64,000 bases of DNA from Noviherbaspirillum sp. Root189 (GTDB lineage: Bacteria > Pseudomonadota > Gammaproteobacteria > Burkholderiales > Burkholderiaceae_D), in assembly GCF_001428545.1 (NCBI RefSeq), contig NZ_LMHZ01000010.1, positions 49,781 to 113,780 on the forward strand. The letters run 5' to 3'. Position numbers and translations under genes: made by a program. Below are positions 45,384-58,822 of this stretch, piece after piece (the first letter of the stretch is position 1; every line of letters starts with the position of its first letter). The notes beneath the pieces were generated by a model that searched no databases, was not told the origin of the DNA, and saw nothing but the letters and a program-made list of their open reading frames with translations.

Positions 45384-45690
45384 AGTACTTTGTTGTTTGA
45401 TTGGCAAAATGAGCGGGAACGACCACACTTTGGTCGTGCTTCGGCTTCGCATTATAGGGAAATCGGTCTGCTTCCCGCGTGCAACATGCGCCACAGGCAC
45501 CACACGCACAACTGGCCACATGGCTGCAAAAAGCGGTCAAAAGTGGAGCAAAGGAGGGATGTCGTAACAATCCCTTACCCAAGTAACGAGCGAATCCTGT
45601 TTAAATACCCGCTGCCCAAATACGATTTTAATAATTAAATTCAAGTAAAATCATGGGTTTACTCAAATTCACCCACTTCCGGGATTCTGC
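45384..45690. other. 307-base gap before the polysaccharide cluster
   Basis: This stretch separates divergent apaH and rmlB and should hold both promoters. On the minus strand a perfect TATAAT (plus 45451-45456) lies about 68 bases from the apaH start but without a good -35. On the plus strand the AT-rich run at about 45625-45652, with TAAAAT at 45646-45651, is a candidate rmlB promoter without a clear -35. ACGACC/GGTCGT (45419-45437) forms a small hairpin. I see no JUMPstart/ops element. Confidence 0.4.
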
Positions 45691-46767
45691 ATGATTTTAG
45701 TGACGGGTGGTGCCGGCTTCATCGGCTCCAACTTTGTAATTGACTGGCTGGCATCGAGTGACGAACCTCTCGTCAACCTCGATAAGCTGACATATGCCGG
45801 TAATCTCAATAACCTGCTGTCCGTACGGCAGGACCCTCGTCACATCTTTGTCAAAGGCGATATCGGTGATGCAAGTCTGGTGTCGGGCCTGTTGCAGCAA
45901 TATCAGCCCCGGGCGATCCTTCACTTTGCCGCAGAAAGCCACGTCGACCGTTCCATCCATGGTCCGGCGGATTTCATCAACACCAATATCAACGGCACCT
46001 TCACCTTGCTCGAAGCCGCGCGCGCCTATCATGCCGCACTTCCGGCCCCGCAGCGCGACAGTTTCCGTTTCCTGCACGTGTCGACCGATGAAGTCTATGG
46101 CTCGCTTGGTCCGGCCGACCCGGCTTTCCGCGAAACGGACGCGTATGCGCCCAACAGTCCGTATTCCGCATCGAAGGCCGCATCGGACCACCTGGTGCGC
46201 GCATACCACCACACCTATGGCTTGCCGACGCTGACGACCAACTGTTCGAACAATTACGGTCCCTACCAGTTCCCGGAAAAGCTGATTCCATTGATGATCG
46301 CCAATGCATTGGCCGGCAAGCCGCTGCCGGTCTATGGCGATGGCGCCAACGTGCGCGACTGGTTATATGTCGGCGATCACTGCGCCGCGATCTGTCGCGT
46401 GCTGGCAGCGGGTGTCACGGGTGAAACCTACAACATCGGCGGCTGGAACGAGAAAACCAATCTTGAGGTGGTGCATACGCTGTGCGACATCCTCGACCAG
46501 CTCGCAGCAAAGCCTGCCAGCTACCGTGACCAGATTACCTTTGTCGCAGACCGGCCAGGACATGATCGGCGCTATGCCATTGACGCCGGCCGCATCGAGC
46601 GTGAACTGAACTGGAAACCGGCGGAAACCTTCGACAGCGGCATTCGCAAGACGGTGCGGTGGTATCTCGACAACGGCGACTGGTTGCAGAATGTCCTGTC
46701 CGGCGCTTACCTGCATCAAGCATCCCGGGTTGCCGAGACAGTTGACGGGGAAGGAGTGCGCGCATGA
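45691..46767 (+). CDS. rmlB: dTDP-glucose 4,6-dehydratase
   Basis: The second step of dTDP-L-rhamnose synthesis. The 358-residue product is an extended SDR with the NAD loop [11 protein letters not shown], the catalytic TDEVYGSLG (Asp-Glu pair) and the Y-x3-K motif in [29 protein letters not shown] is the RmlB substrate signature. It opens the cluster and overlaps rmlA by 4 bases. The order rmlB-A-C-D is complete. Confidence 0.96.
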   Translation: MILVTGGAGFIGSNFVIDWLASSDEPLVNLDKLTYAGNLNNLLSVRQDPRHIFVKGDIGDASLVSGLLQQYQPRAILHFAAESHVDRSIHGPADFINTNINGTFTLLEAARAYHAALPAPQRDSFRFLHVSTDEVYGSLGPADPAFRETDAYAPNSPYSASKAASDHLVRAYHHTYGLPTLTTNCSNNYGPYQFPEKLIPLMIANALAGKPLPVYGDGANVRDWLYVGDHCAAICRVLAAGVTGETYNIGGWNEKTNLEVVHTLCDILDQLAAKPASYRDQITFVADRPGHDRRYAIDAGRIERELNWKPAETFDSGIRKTVRWYLDNGDWLQNVLSGAYLHQASRVAETVDGEGVRA

Positions 46768-47651
46768 CGACGGCACGCAAAGGCATCATCCTGGCCGGCG
46801 GCTCCGGCACGCGCCTCTACCCGGTCACATTGGCAGCCTCCAAGCAGCTGCTGCCGGTGTACGACAAGCCCATGATCTATTATCCGCTCAGCACCCTGAT
46901 GCTGGCAGGGATACGCGAGATCCTTATCATTTCAACGCCGGCCGATACGCCGCGCTTCCAGGAACTGCTGGGTGATGGCAGCCAGTGGGGCATCAATTTC
47001 GAGTATGCGGTCCAAGCCGCGCCCGAAGGTCTGGCACAGGCGTTCATTATCGGACGTCAATTCATCGGCAATGCGCAGTCTGCGCTGATTCTGGGCGACA
47101 ACCTCTATTACGGCCATGCCTTCGACGAACAGTTGCGCAAAGCCGCCGCGCAGGTGCAAGGCGCGACGGTGTTCGCGTATCACGTGCAAGACCCGGAACG
47201 CTATGGTGTGGTGGAGTTCGACGGTGCCGGTCGCGCGGTCAGCATCGTCGAAAAACCCAAGCTGCCGAAATCGAATTACGCGGTGACGGGACTGTATTTC
47301 TACGATAACCAGGTCTGTGATATTGCGGCCGGCATCCGGCCTTCGGCGCGTGGTGAACTCGAGATCACCGATGTCAACCAGGCTTATCTCGATCTCGGTC
47401 AGCTGAACGTGGAAGTCATGGGGCGCGGCATGGCCTGGCTCGACACCGGCACGCATGAATCGCTGCTCGATGCCGCGCAGTTCATTGCGACCATGGAAAA
47501 GCGGCAGGGCCTGAAAGTCGCTTGTCCCGAAGAAATCGCGTTTCGCAAGGGCTACATCAGCCCCGCGCAACTGGAAGCGCTCGCACAGCCGCTTCGCAAG
47601 AGCAGTTATGGCGAATACCTGATGCATATTCTTAACGACAAGGTGTTCTGA
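46764..47651 (+). CDS. rmlA: Glucose-1-phosphate thymidylyltransferase
   Basis: Makes dTDP-glucose from dTTP and glucose 1-phosphate and is normally feedback-inhibited by dTDP-rhamnose. The 295-residue product has the nucleotide-binding loop [14 protein letters not shown] followed by [24 protein letters not shown] with the metal Asp, and [36 protein letters not shown] is the C-terminal RmlA signature. rmlC begins 2 bases after its stop. Confidence 0.97.
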   Translation: MTTARKGIILAGGSGTRLYPVTLAASKQLLPVYDKPMIYYPLSTLMLAGIREILIISTPADTPRFQELLGDGSQWGINFEYAVQAAPEGLAQAFIIGRQFIGNAQSALILGDNLYYGHAFDEQLRKAAAQVQGATVFAYHVQDPERYGVVEFDGAGRAVSIVEKPKLPKSNYAVTGLYFYDNQVCDIAAGIRPSARGELEITDVNQAYLDLGQLNVEVMGRGMAWLDTGTHESLLDAAQFIATMEKRQGLKVACPEEIAFRKGYISPAQLEALAQPLRKSSYGEYLMHILNDKVF

Positions 47652-47653
47652 CC

Positions 47654-48205
47654 ATGCGTGTGATTTCGACAGCTATTCCTGATGTGAAGCTCATTGAGCC
47701 GGCTTGCTTCGGCGACGAGCGCGGATTCTTTTTCGAGAGCTACAACGAACGCGCGTTTGCCGCGCTGGTCAATGGCGGCCAGTCGGTACGCTTCGTGCAG
47801 GATAACCACTCTCGTTCCGCGCGCAATGTGTTGCGCGGCCTGCATTACCAGATCAGCCAGGCACAGGGCAAGCTGGTGCGCGTGGTTGCGGGTGAAGTAT
47901 TCGACGTGGCCGTCGATATTCGGCGCAGCTCACCCACCTTTGGGCAATGGGTGGGAGCGCTGCTGTCTGCGGAAAACAGGGTGCAGATGTGGGTCCCGGC
48001 CGGCTTCGCGCATGGGTTTCTGACCCTTAGCGAATCCGCCGAATTTTTGTATAAAACCACCGATTACTGGGCCAGGGAATACGAGCGTTGCATCGCCTGG
48101 GACGATCCGTCGATTGCTGTCGAATGGCCGATTGAGGTTGCCCCGGTATTGTCCGAGAAGGACCGTCACGGCAGTCTGCTGCTGGATGCCGAGGTATATC
48201 CATGA
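47654..48205 (+). CDS. rmlC: dTDP-4-dehydrorhamnose 3,5-epimerase
   Basis: A cupin-fold epimerase of 183 residues. The catalytic region is visible as QDNHSRSARNVLRGLHYQ with the base His, VDIRRSSPTFGQWVG, and PAGFAHGFLTLSESAEFLYKTTDYW with the second catalytic His-Asp/Tyr region. WDDPSIAVEWPI is the usual C-terminal motif. It overlaps rmlD by 4 bases. Confidence 0.96.
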   Translation: MRVISTAIPDVKLIEPACFGDERGFFFESYNERAFAALVNGGQSVRFVQDNHSRSARNVLRGLHYQISQAQGKLVRVVAGEVFDVAVDIRRSSPTFGQWVGALLSAENRVQMWVPAGFAHGFLTLSESAEFLYKTTDYWAREYERCIAWDDPSIAVEWPIEVAPVLSEKDRHGSLLLDAEVYP

Positions 48206-49083
48206 AGATCCTGCTGACAGGGAGGACCGGCCAGGTTGGCTACGAGCTCGAGCGCAGCCTGCAAGCTCTGGGAACGGTGATCGCGCTGGACCGCAGTCAA
48301 CTGGACTTGTCCGACCTCGGCCAGGTGCGCGATGTCGTGCGGGCGCAGCGGCCCGACCTGATCGTCAATCCGGCTGCCTACACGGCCGTCGATCAGGCCG
48401 AGAAGGAACCGGAACTGGCAATGCGCATCAATGGCGAGGCCCCTGGTGTGATGGCCGACGAAGCGCGCAAGCTGGGCGCCGCCATGGTCCATTATTCAAC
48501 CGATTATGTGTTCGATGGTTCCAAGGACGGACCGTACAGCGAGGATGACTTGCCGTCGCCTGCCAATGTCTATGGCCGCACCAAGCTGGCCGGCGAACAA
48601 GCCGTGCAGGCCAGCGGCATACCGCACCTGATTTTGCGGACCAGCTGGGTGTACGGGATGCGCGGCAAGAATTTCCTGCTGACCGTGCGGCGACTGGCGC
48701 AGGAGCGGGAAGAGCTCCGTATTGTCGCAGATCAACACGGAGCGCCGACATGGTGTCGTACCATCGCGGACACGAGCGCCCTTGTTGTGGCAAACCTACA
48801 GACTGCCGGCGGCAAAGGTGGGTTGGATCATGACCTGTGGCGCCAAAACAGCGGTGTCTATCATCTTGCTGCGCAAGGTCAAACCAGTTGGCACGGTTTT
48901 GCCCAGACTATTGTTGCGCACTGGTCATTAAATAAAAAGCCAATGGTCACGCCGATCAGTACGCACGAGTATCCGCTACCCGCAAAACGGCCCGCAAATT
49001 CAGTGCTGTGCTGCAAGCTGCTGACGGAGCGGTTCTGCCGTTTGCCCGCATGGGACGAGGCGCTGAAACTGTGCCTGGAATGA
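48202..49083 (+). CDS. rmlD: dTDP-4-dehydrorhamnose reductase
   Basis: The last step to dTDP-L-rhamnose. The 293-residue SDR has the loop LTGRTGQVGYELE, NPAAYTAVDQAEKE (RmlD-specific), STDYVFDGSKDGPY, and Y-x3-K in YGRTKLAGEQAV. The C-terminus has YHLAAQGQTSWHGFAQ and KRPANSVL, both typical. An 84-base gap then separates it from manC. Confidence 0.96.
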   Translation: MKILLTGRTGQVGYELERSLQALGTVIALDRSQLDLSDLGQVRDVVRAQRPDLIVNPAAYTAVDQAEKEPELAMRINGEAPGVMADEARKLGAAMVHYSTDYVFDGSKDGPYSEDDLPSPANVYGRTKLAGEQAVQASGIPHLILRTSWVYGMRGKNFLLTVRRLAQEREELRIVADQHGAPTWCRTIADTSALVVANLQTAGGKGGLDHDLWRQNSGVYHLAAQGQTSWHGFAQTIVAHWSLNKKPMVTPISTHEYPLPAKRPANSVLCCKLLTERFCRLPAWDEALKLCLE

Positions 49084-49167
49084 TTTATGGCGATGCCGGA
49101 TGGCGTTGAATTTCAATTACCGGTTCTGTCGTCAGCCTCAACGAATTAACACTGTGAGAAAAAAACT

Positions 49168-50577
49168 ATGCTGATCCCCATTATTCTTTCCGGCGGCGCC
49201 GGCACCCGACTGTGGCCTGTTTCGCGCGAAGCGCATCCAAAGCCTTTCATGCGTATCGGCGGCGGCAAGAGTCTTCTCACGCAGACGCATGAGCGCGCGC
49301 TCGAAGTATCGGGCAATACCCCGCCGCTGATTGTCACCAACCGGGATTATTATTTTCTGTCCAAGGATGAGCTGGCGGACCAGCAGGTCAAGCCGCAGTA
49401 CATGCTTGAGCCGTCCGGCCGCAATACCGCGCCGGCGATTGCGCTTGCCGCGCTGTGGGCGGTCCAGCAGAAACCCGATGCCTGCATGCTGGTGATGCCG
49501 GCCGATCACCTGATCAAGGACACGCCATCCTTCTACACCTCGGTACGGCATGCGGAAAACCTCGCGAAGGATGGTTTTCTCGTGCTGTTCGGCGTCAAGC
49601 CGACCGGCCCGGAAACCGGCTTCGGTTACATCGAAATGGGCAACAAGGTCAGCGAACACGCACAGGTCGTTCAGCGCTTCGTCGAGAAACCGGACGCCGT
49701 GAATGCAGCCCGCATGCTGGCCGAAGGCAACTTCGTGTGGAACAGCGGCATGTTCTGTTTCAAGGCCAGCACCATCCTCGAGGCATTTGCGACCTACAAC
49801 CCGGCATTGCTTGAATCGGCGCGCGAAGTCTGGAACAGCACCAAACCGGACGGCGACAAGATGGAACTGCCCGCCGGCTTCACTGCGCTGGAAAACATTT
49901 CGATCGACTACGCGGTGATGGAAAAGGCGAAGAACCTCGCTGTCATCCCCGGCGATTTCGACTGGAGCGACATCGGCGCCTGGAAAGCCGTGGCGGAAGC
50001 CATCCCGGCGGACGCGCAGGGCAATACCAATAATGATTGCCAGACCATCGTCATCGACAGCCGCAATACCCATATCCAGACCACCGATCGCCTGGTCGCG
50101 GTGATCGGCCTCGACAACCTGCTGGTGATCGATACGCCCGACGCGCTGCTGGTGGCCGACAAGTCGCGCAGCCAGGAAGTGAAGGAAGTGGTCAACCGCC
50201 TCAAGGCCAGCGGCCATGAAGCGCACAAGAACCACCGCACGGTCGCTCGTCCCTGGGGTACTTACACGGTGCTGCAGGATGCGCCGGGATTCAAGATCAA
50301 GCGCATCGCGGTCAAGCCGGGTGCTTCCCTGTCGCTGCAGATGCATCACCACCGCAGCGAACACTGGGTCGTGGTGTCCGGCAAGGCCGAAGTCATCAAT
50401 GGCGAACAGACCGTCACGCTGGAAGCCAACCAGTCCACCTATATCCCGGCTGGCAACAAGCATCGCCTGACCAACGTCGGCGACACGGAACTGGCCCTGA
50501 TCGAGGTACAATGCGGCTCCTATCTGGGCGAGGATGACATCGTCCGTTTTGAAGATATATACGGCAGGGTTCAATAA
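49168..50577 (+). CDS. manC: Mannose-1-phosphate guanylyltransferase / mannose-6-phosphate isomerase
   Basis: A 469-residue bifunctional (type II) enzyme. The N-terminal GDP-mannose pyrophosphorylase domain has LSGGAGTRLWPVSREAHPKPF, LVMPADHLI and FVEKPD. The C-terminal cupin domain has RPWGTYTVLQDAPGFKIKR and MHHHRSEHWVVVSGKAEV, with the metal-binding His residues. It supplies GDP-mannose for gmd downstream. The stop overlaps the wzm start by one base, linking sugar synthesis to the export genes. Confidence 0.95.
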   Translation: MLIPIILSGGAGTRLWPVSREAHPKPFMRIGGGKSLLTQTHERALEVSGNTPPLIVTNRDYYFLSKDELADQQVKPQYMLEPSGRNTAPAIALAALWAVQQKPDACMLVMPADHLIKDTPSFYTSVRHAENLAKDGFLVLFGVKPTGPETGFGYIEMGNKVSEHAQVVQRFVEKPDAVNAARMLAEGNFVWNSGMFCFKASTILEAFATYNPALLESAREVWNSTKPDGDKMELPAGFTALENISIDYAVMEKAKNLAVIPGDFDWSDIGAWKAVAEAIPADAQGNTNNDCQTIVIDSRNTHIQTTDRLVAVIGLDNLLVIDTPDALLVADKSRSQEVKEVVNRLKASGHEAHKNHRTVARPWGTYTVLQDAPGFKIKRIAVKPGASLSLQMHHHRSEHWVVVSGKAEVINGEQTVTLEANQSTYIPAGNKHRLTNVGDTELALIEVQCGSYLGEDDIVRFEDIYGRVQ

Positions 50578-51373
50578 TGGCAGTAAGCATGTTGCGTTCG
50601 ATATGGAGCTATCGCGGCTTCATATCGGGCAGCGTCAAGCGGGAGTTTCAGTCGCGTTACCGCAATTCGCTGTTGGGCGCAGCATGGACGGTTCTGAATC
50701 CGCTGGCGATGATCGTGGTGTACACGGTCATCTTTTCCCAGGTCATGCGGACCCGCCTGCCGGGTGTCGATAACGGCTTCGCGTACAGTATCTACCTGTG
50801 CGCGGGCATCCTCACCTGGGGATTGTTTGCCGAAATTGTCAGCCGGGCGCAAAACGTCTTTCTCGAACATGCCAACCTGATCAAGAAGATCAGCTTTCCC
50901 CGCATCTGCCTGCCGATCATCGTGCTGCTCAATGCCGGAATCAACTTTACGATCATTTTCAGCCTGTTCGTGCTGTTCCTGCTGTTTTCCGGCACTTTTC
51001 CAGGGATCAGTTTCGTCGCCATTTTTCCTGTGCTTGCGATCCAGATCGCGTTCGCAATTGGCCTTGGTATCATTGTCGGCGTACTGAATGTTTTTTTTCG
51101 TGATGTAGGTCAGTTTTTCGCCGTTTTGCTGCAGTTCTGGTTCTGGTTTACGCCCGTGGTTTATCCGGAATCCATTTTGCCGGACGCAGTGCGTCCCTAC
51201 CTGAACCTGAATCCGATGGCGCCTCTCGTCAGCGCCTACCATCAAATCCTGGTGCATGGACAATGGCCCGAGTGGGGCTCGCTGCTGATACCTGCGGTAC
51301 TGGCGGCGATACTGTGTATTGTCGGCATGCGCCTGTTCCGCAAGCGCGTCGGCGAAATCGTGGATGAACTCTG

Positions 51374-51374
<1 letters not shown>
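50577..51374 (+). CDS. wzm: ABC-2 polysaccharide exporter, permease (Wzm type)
   Basis: A 265-residue membrane protein with about six transmembrane helices. The N-terminal cytosolic segment is REFQSRYRNSLLGAAWTVLNPLAM, the signature of Wzm/KpsM/TagG permeases, and the C-terminal region has WFWFTPVVYPESILP followed by LNPMAPLVSAYHQILV. It forms the channel for undecaprenyl-linked polysaccharide across the inner membrane with Wzt, whose start overlaps its stop by one base. Confidence 0.93.
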
Positions 51375-52657
<1,283 letters not shown>

Positions 52658-52733
52658 CAGCACATAGTGTGCAGGACAGAGAGGCTTGCCGGCCAAGGCA
52701 GGCAGGGAGCAGTATTGAATTGATAGGGGCTTT

Positions 52734-52769
52734 GATTCAGGCTGTGACTCAGACTGAGATTCAGGCTCG
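52734..52769. repeat. Three imperfect 12-base tandem repeats
   Basis: GATTCAGGCTGT, GACTCAGACTGA and GATTCAGGCTCG follow each other without gap, 21 bases before the next gene's start, in a 133-base spacer of the cluster. The function is unknown; it may be a simple slippage repeat. Confidence 0.5.
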
Positions 52770-52790
52770 TACAAGATCAATCGGGATACG

Positions 52791-54023
52791 ATGAAGAAGA
52801 TAAAAATACTGATGCTGGCGAACTATCCGATCGTCGAGCCACGCCATGGCGGACAGCTTCGGACATTCCACATCAAGCAGGAATACGCAAGAGCAGGGAT
52901 CGAGGTCGACCTGGTGTCGTTTTTCCAGGAAGGCGGCTACCAGTACTACGAAAGCACCGACATTCCGCTGCCGGGCAGCCTGGCCGTCACTATCAACAAG
53001 GAATTCGACTACGCAGTCTACGACTACCTGTCGGCGCTGCACGTCGCACAAGATCCGGTCATTTACGACAAGCTCGCGTCGAAAATCCGTACCGGCGGCT
53101 ACGACTATGTGCAGCTGGAGCAGCCGTATTTCTGGCCGGTCGTAAAAAAAATCCTTGCGTCTCAACCATCGGAAGCAGCAGGCACTGCGCCGCGCGTCAT
53201 CTTCTCGTCGCAGAACATCGAATACGAGATGAAGGAAGAAGTGCTGCACAAGATCAAGGCGCCGCAGGACTATGTCAGCCTCATCAGCGACAGCATTCGC
53301 CAGATCGAAATCGAACTGGTGCGCAGCGCGCACATTACTTTTGCCGTGTCCGAGCAGGATCGCGTCAAACTGCAGGAACTTGGCGGGCGCGACGATGTGG
53401 TGCTGCTGCCCAATGGCGTCGGCAAGCTGGATGTCGATCCGCAGTCGGTCGAAGGCTGGCGCGCGATCGTGCCGAAGGAACCCTTCGCCACCTACATCAG
53501 CAGCGCCCACCTGCCCAATGCGGTCGGTTTCTTTTCGCTGCTCGGCAATTCGCTGGCCTTCCTGCCGCCCGATCGCAAAATGGTTGTGGCCGGAGGCGTG
53601 TGTCAGCTCATCGAACGTTCCGAGGAATTCAACAAGTGGATCAGCATCAACCGCTCGCGCAGCATCCTGTTCGGACCGGTGGATAACATCGGCGTTGCGG
53701 CGCTGCGCAAGTTTACGCAAGTCTTCGTGCTGCCGATCACGACCGGCGGCGGCTCCAACATCAAGACCGCCGAAGCCCTGGTGACGGGGGCCTATGTGCT
53801 CGGCACTTCGACCGCTTTCCGCGGCTTCGAACATTTTGCCAATGAAGCCGGCGTCTTCATCGAAGATGACCCGCAGGCATTCAGGAGCCGCCTCGTGTCG
53901 TTGCTCAGCCTTCCGCCCAACAAGGTTAGTGAAGACAGCCGCAGCAGGCGCGAAAGCCTGTTGTGGGAAAACACCCTGAAGGAAATTTCCAAAGTTGTTC
54001 TGAAAGATTGCAATGCTCGCTAA
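52791..54023 (+). CDS. Glycosyltransferase, GT4-like (GT-B fold)
   Basis: The 410-residue product opens with KILMLANYPIVEPRHGGQLRTFHI, a nucleotide-sugar transferase N-terminus with the acceptor-loop GG. The central SSQNIEYEMKEEV resembles the NIE segment of many GT4-like proteins. The C-terminal half has LPITTGGGSNIKTAEALVTGAYVLGTSTAFRGFE, the donor-binding region. Donor and acceptor cannot be assigned. The 3' end overlaps the next transferase by 11 bases. Confidence 0.82.
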   Translation: MKKIKILMLANYPIVEPRHGGQLRTFHIKQEYARAGIEVDLVSFFQEGGYQYYESTDIPLPGSLAVTINKEFDYAVYDYLSALHVAQDPVIYDKLASKIRTGGYDYVQLEQPYFWPVVKKILASQPSEAAGTAPRVIFSSQNIEYEMKEEVLHKIKAPQDYVSLISDSIRQIEIELVRSAHITFAVSEQDRVKLQELGGRDDVVLLPNGVGKLDVDPQSVEGWRAIVPKEPFATYISSAHLPNAVGFFSLLGNSLAFLPPDRKMVVAGGVCQLIERSEEFNKWISINRSRSILFGPVDNIGVAALRKFTQVFVLPITTGGGSNIKTAEALVTGAYVLGTSTAFRGFEHFANEAGVFIEDDPQAFRSRLVSLLSLPPNKVSEDSRSRRESLLWENTLKEISKVVLKDCNAR

Positions 54024-55425
54024 CGCCGCGTCCACTCAGACTGAGCCAACCATCTGGTTCGATTTCACGACCTCGTTCAACTGGACCCGGCCGGCGGTGG
54101 GCATCGTGCGCATGGAGCAGGAGTGCTGCCGCGCGCTGCTCAATATGGTGCCGGGCCGGATGCGTGCCTGCATTTTCGATCAGCGCACGCTGTCCTACTA
54201 TGAATTGCCGCTGGACGAAGTCTGGCGCATCCTCAACCGCGTGTGGTCCGATGCGCCGACAGTGACGCCGGTCGCCGCCCCGGTTGCGGCAGCCTCGGGC
54301 GAAGTCGGTTTTGCCCGTCGCAGCGAACAGGTATTGCGCCGTATCGCTCGCAAGTGCGTTTCCGCCTTGCCGGTGCGCCAGCAGCTCGCGGCAAAGGCCA
54401 AACTGATGAAGATGCGCCGCATCGCCGCGTACGCCTACCGTGAATGGAAGACGCCGGACGCCATTGCCCCGGCGCTGCAGTCGAATGCGGGCGTCGCGAA
54501 CGAGCCGTCCAGCTATCCGAAGGCCAATATCCGCAAGTCCGATACCTACCTGACCATGGGCTTGGACTGGGATCACAACAAGATCGAGTTCCTGTATCGC
54601 CTGAAGAAGGAAATCGGCTTCCGCATCAACTGCGTTGCCTACGACATCATTCCGGTGCTGTTCCCGCACTTCTATTCGGAAGGCGCGGACCAGTTCTTTG
54701 CGCATTATTTTTCGAACATGGCATGGATTGCCGACCACATCTTCTGCATTTCGGAATGCACGCGCAAGGATCTGCGCAAGCTGCTGGTCGAGCTGGGCAC
54801 GCCTGTGCCCAACATGTCGGTCGTGCGCCTGGGCGACATGCTGCCGGTCATCCACGAACAGCAGCATTCGGATGCGGTCAAGCGCGTCGCGCAGGAGCAT
54901 TTCATTCTGATGGTGTCGACCATTGAAATCCGCAAGAACCACCAGGTGCTGTACAACGCCTATGTACGCCTGATCGAGCAGGGCGTGACCGACCTGCCGA
55001 AACTGGTGTTTGTCGGCATGCCGGGATGGCGCGTCAACGACTTCATTTTTACCATCCAGCAAGACAAACGGGTGCGCGACAAGATCATCGTGCTCAACCG
55101 CGTCACGGACGCCGACCTGGACTTGCTCTACGAAAGCTGCGCATTCACCGTGTACCCGTCGCTGTATGAAGGTTGGGGCTTACCGGTCGCAGAGAGCCTG
55201 ACGCATGGAAAATTCTGTCTGACATCCAATGCGGGGTCGATTCCGGAAATCGCCGGTGATATCCTTGAGTATCTGGAGCCATGGGACGTGCTGGGCTGGG
55301 CTGATAAGATCAAGACCTACTCGACCGACCCGGCTGCGCTGGAAGCAAAGGTGCATGCCATCAAGAGCCGGTACAAAACAACCTCATGGAATGAAACTGC
55401 TGCGTCAATTCTGAAGCAACTTTGA
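54013..55425 (+). CDS. Glycosyltransferase family 4, mannosyl/rhamnosyltransferase-like
   Basis: A 470-residue GT4 enzyme. The first 180 residues (WFDFTTSFNWTRPAVGIVRMEQE) form an unusual N-terminal half with a long insertion. From residue 200 the pattern is typical: YDIIPVLFPHFYSEGADQFF, FCISECTRKDLRKLL, VSTIEIRKNHQVLYNAY and the donor site YPSLYEGWGLPVAESLTHGK with the E-x7-E pair. The C-terminal half resembles Wbd/Wbp mannosyl- and rhamnosyltransferases, fitting the GDP-mannose-derived donors of this cluster. The donor is inferred. Confidence 0.85.
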   Translation: MLANAASTQTEPTIWFDFTTSFNWTRPAVGIVRMEQECCRALLNMVPGRMRACIFDQRTLSYYELPLDEVWRILNRVWSDAPTVTPVAAPVAAASGEVGFARRSEQVLRRIARKCVSALPVRQQLAAKAKLMKMRRIAAYAYREWKTPDAIAPALQSNAGVANEPSSYPKANIRKSDTYLTMGLDWDHNKIEFLYRLKKEIGFRINCVAYDIIPVLFPHFYSEGADQFFAHYFSNMAWIADHIFCISECTRKDLRKLLVELGTPVPNMSVVRLGDMLPVIHEQQHSDAVKRVAQEHFILMVSTIEIRKNHQVLYNAYVRLIEQGVTDLPKLVFVGMPGWRVNDFIFTIQQDKRVRDKIIVLNRVTDADLDLLYESCAFTVYPSLYEGWGLPVAESLTHGKFCLTSNAGSIPEIAGDILEYLEPWDVLGWADKIKTYSTDPAALEAKVHAIKSRYKTTSWNETAASILKQL

Positions 55426-55556
55426 TTTCCGTTATCACCGACAACATTGAACTCGATTAATTTGTGCAGATGCTCCGAGTACTGTTTCTAAAATGCAATG
55501 ACGAGCAGATTTGCCGACCTGAGTTGGTATTCCCTTTTCATTTCCAGACCTTATAA

Positions 55557-57528
<1,972 letters not shown>

Positions 57529-57530
57529 GC

Positions 57531-58757
57531 GTGCATACCCTGTGTGACAAAACCGGCGCGCCGTTCCGGGACGAGCAAGCGCTCCCTGCCCGGGAGCAGC
57601 TTCACACGGACACGTTCGCTGGTGTGCGACTGGGCATCAACGCCGTGCCTTTGCTGGGACCGTTGACTGGTGTCGGTCAGTACACGTACCGCTTGATTGC
57701 CGAAATGCAGCAACTGATGCCGCAGCAGCCATGGCTGTTCTACGGCACTTCCTGGGATACCAGGGTGCGTACGGCGGCGCCGGCGGCAGTCCGTCAGGTC
57801 AACAATGCGATCAAGCGACTGTTGCCGCGCCCGCATGTGATTGCGCGTTTTCTCAAGCAGACACGGTTTTCTGCGGGGGTGAAGGCTAATGGCATCACGC
57901 TGTACCATGAACCGGCTTACCTGGCTTTCCGCTTCAAGGGACCGACGGTGGTCACCGTGCATGACATTTCCTGGATCCGCCATCCGGAGACGCATCCGGA
58001 AGACCGGGTGCGCGAAATGAACCGGGTGATGCCTTCGGTGATGAATCGCGCCAGTCACATCATGGTCGATTCCGAATTTGTGCGACGTGAAGTGATCGAC
58101 TACTACGGCGTGGTGCCGGAGAGGGTGACGACGGTCCTGCTTGGCGTGTCGCCTGAATTCCAGCCGGTGGCGCCGGTCCATTGTGCAGCAGTGCTGCAGC
58201 AGTTTGACCTGCAACCCGGTCAATATCTGCTGGCAGTCGGCACCCTGGAGCCGCGCAAGAACCTGTCCACCGTGATCGCCGCCTATGCCCAGTTGCCCGA
58301 CGCGGTGCGACAGCGTTATCCTCTGGTCATCGTCGGTATGAACGGCTGGGGAATGGAACGCTTTTCCGACAGTCTGAAACACATGATTCAGCGCGGCGAA
58401 GTGCGCTTGCCAGGTTACGTCGCACAGGCCGATCTGCCGGCCCTGTATTCCGGCGCACGCTTGTTCGTGTACCCGTCGCTGTATGAAGGTTTTGGTTTGC
58501 CGCCGCTGGAAGCGATGGCCTGCGGTGTGCCGGTCATTGCATCGAACCGAGCATCGCTGCCCGAAGTGGTGGGCGACGCCGGCCTGCTGGTTGAACCGCT
58601 TGATGATGGCAGGATCGCCACGCACATGCGATCGCTGATTGAAGACGATGCCTTGCATGCGCGTCTGAGCACGGCAGGCCGCCAGCGTGCCGAAAGTTTT
58701 ACCTGGCGCAAATTTGCGTTGGAAACACTGGCTATTTACCGTAAGGTGCTTGCCTGA
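57531..58757 (+). CDS. Glycosyltransferase family 4
   Basis: A 408-residue GT4 enzyme. GTG 57531, two bases after the rmd stop, is taken as the start; the reading frame is open further upstream inside rmd. LGINAVPLLGPLTGVGQYTYRL is the N-terminal acceptor loop, VTVHDISWIRHPETHP and MVDSEFVRREVIDYYG the middle, and LAVGTLEPRKNLSTVI with VYPSLYEGFGLPPLEAMACG the donor half with the E-x7-E pair. It resembles Wbp/Mtf mannosyl- and rhamnosyltransferases. The start is only moderately certain. Confidence 0.85.
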   Translation: MHTLCDKTGAPFRDEQALPAREQLHTDTFAGVRLGINAVPLLGPLTGVGQYTYRLIAEMQQLMPQQPWLFYGTSWDTRVRTAAPAAVRQVNNAIKRLLPRPHVIARFLKQTRFSAGVKANGITLYHEPAYLAFRFKGPTVVTVHDISWIRHPETHPEDRVREMNRVMPSVMNRASHIMVDSEFVRREVIDYYGVVPERVTTVLLGVSPEFQPVAPVHCAAVLQQFDLQPGQYLLAVGTLEPRKNLSTVIAAYAQLPDAVRQRYPLVIVGMNGWGMERFSDSLKHMIQRGEVRLPGYVAQADLPALYSGARLFVYPSLYEGFGLPPLEAMACGVPVIASNRASLPEVVGDAGLLVEPLDDGRIATHMRSLIEDDALHARLSTAGRQRAESFTWRKFALETLAIYRKVLA

Positions 58758-58822
58758 ACGACGGCAAAACTTCATGCCGATAACACGAGTCCCGAGATTG
58801 TTTTTGCAAGCGAGTCAGCATC

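Noticed and set aside
45620..45660. AT-rich stretch as a defined rmlB promoter
   Set aside because: TAAAAT is present but no acceptable -35 at 16-18 bases; mentioned in the gap description only.
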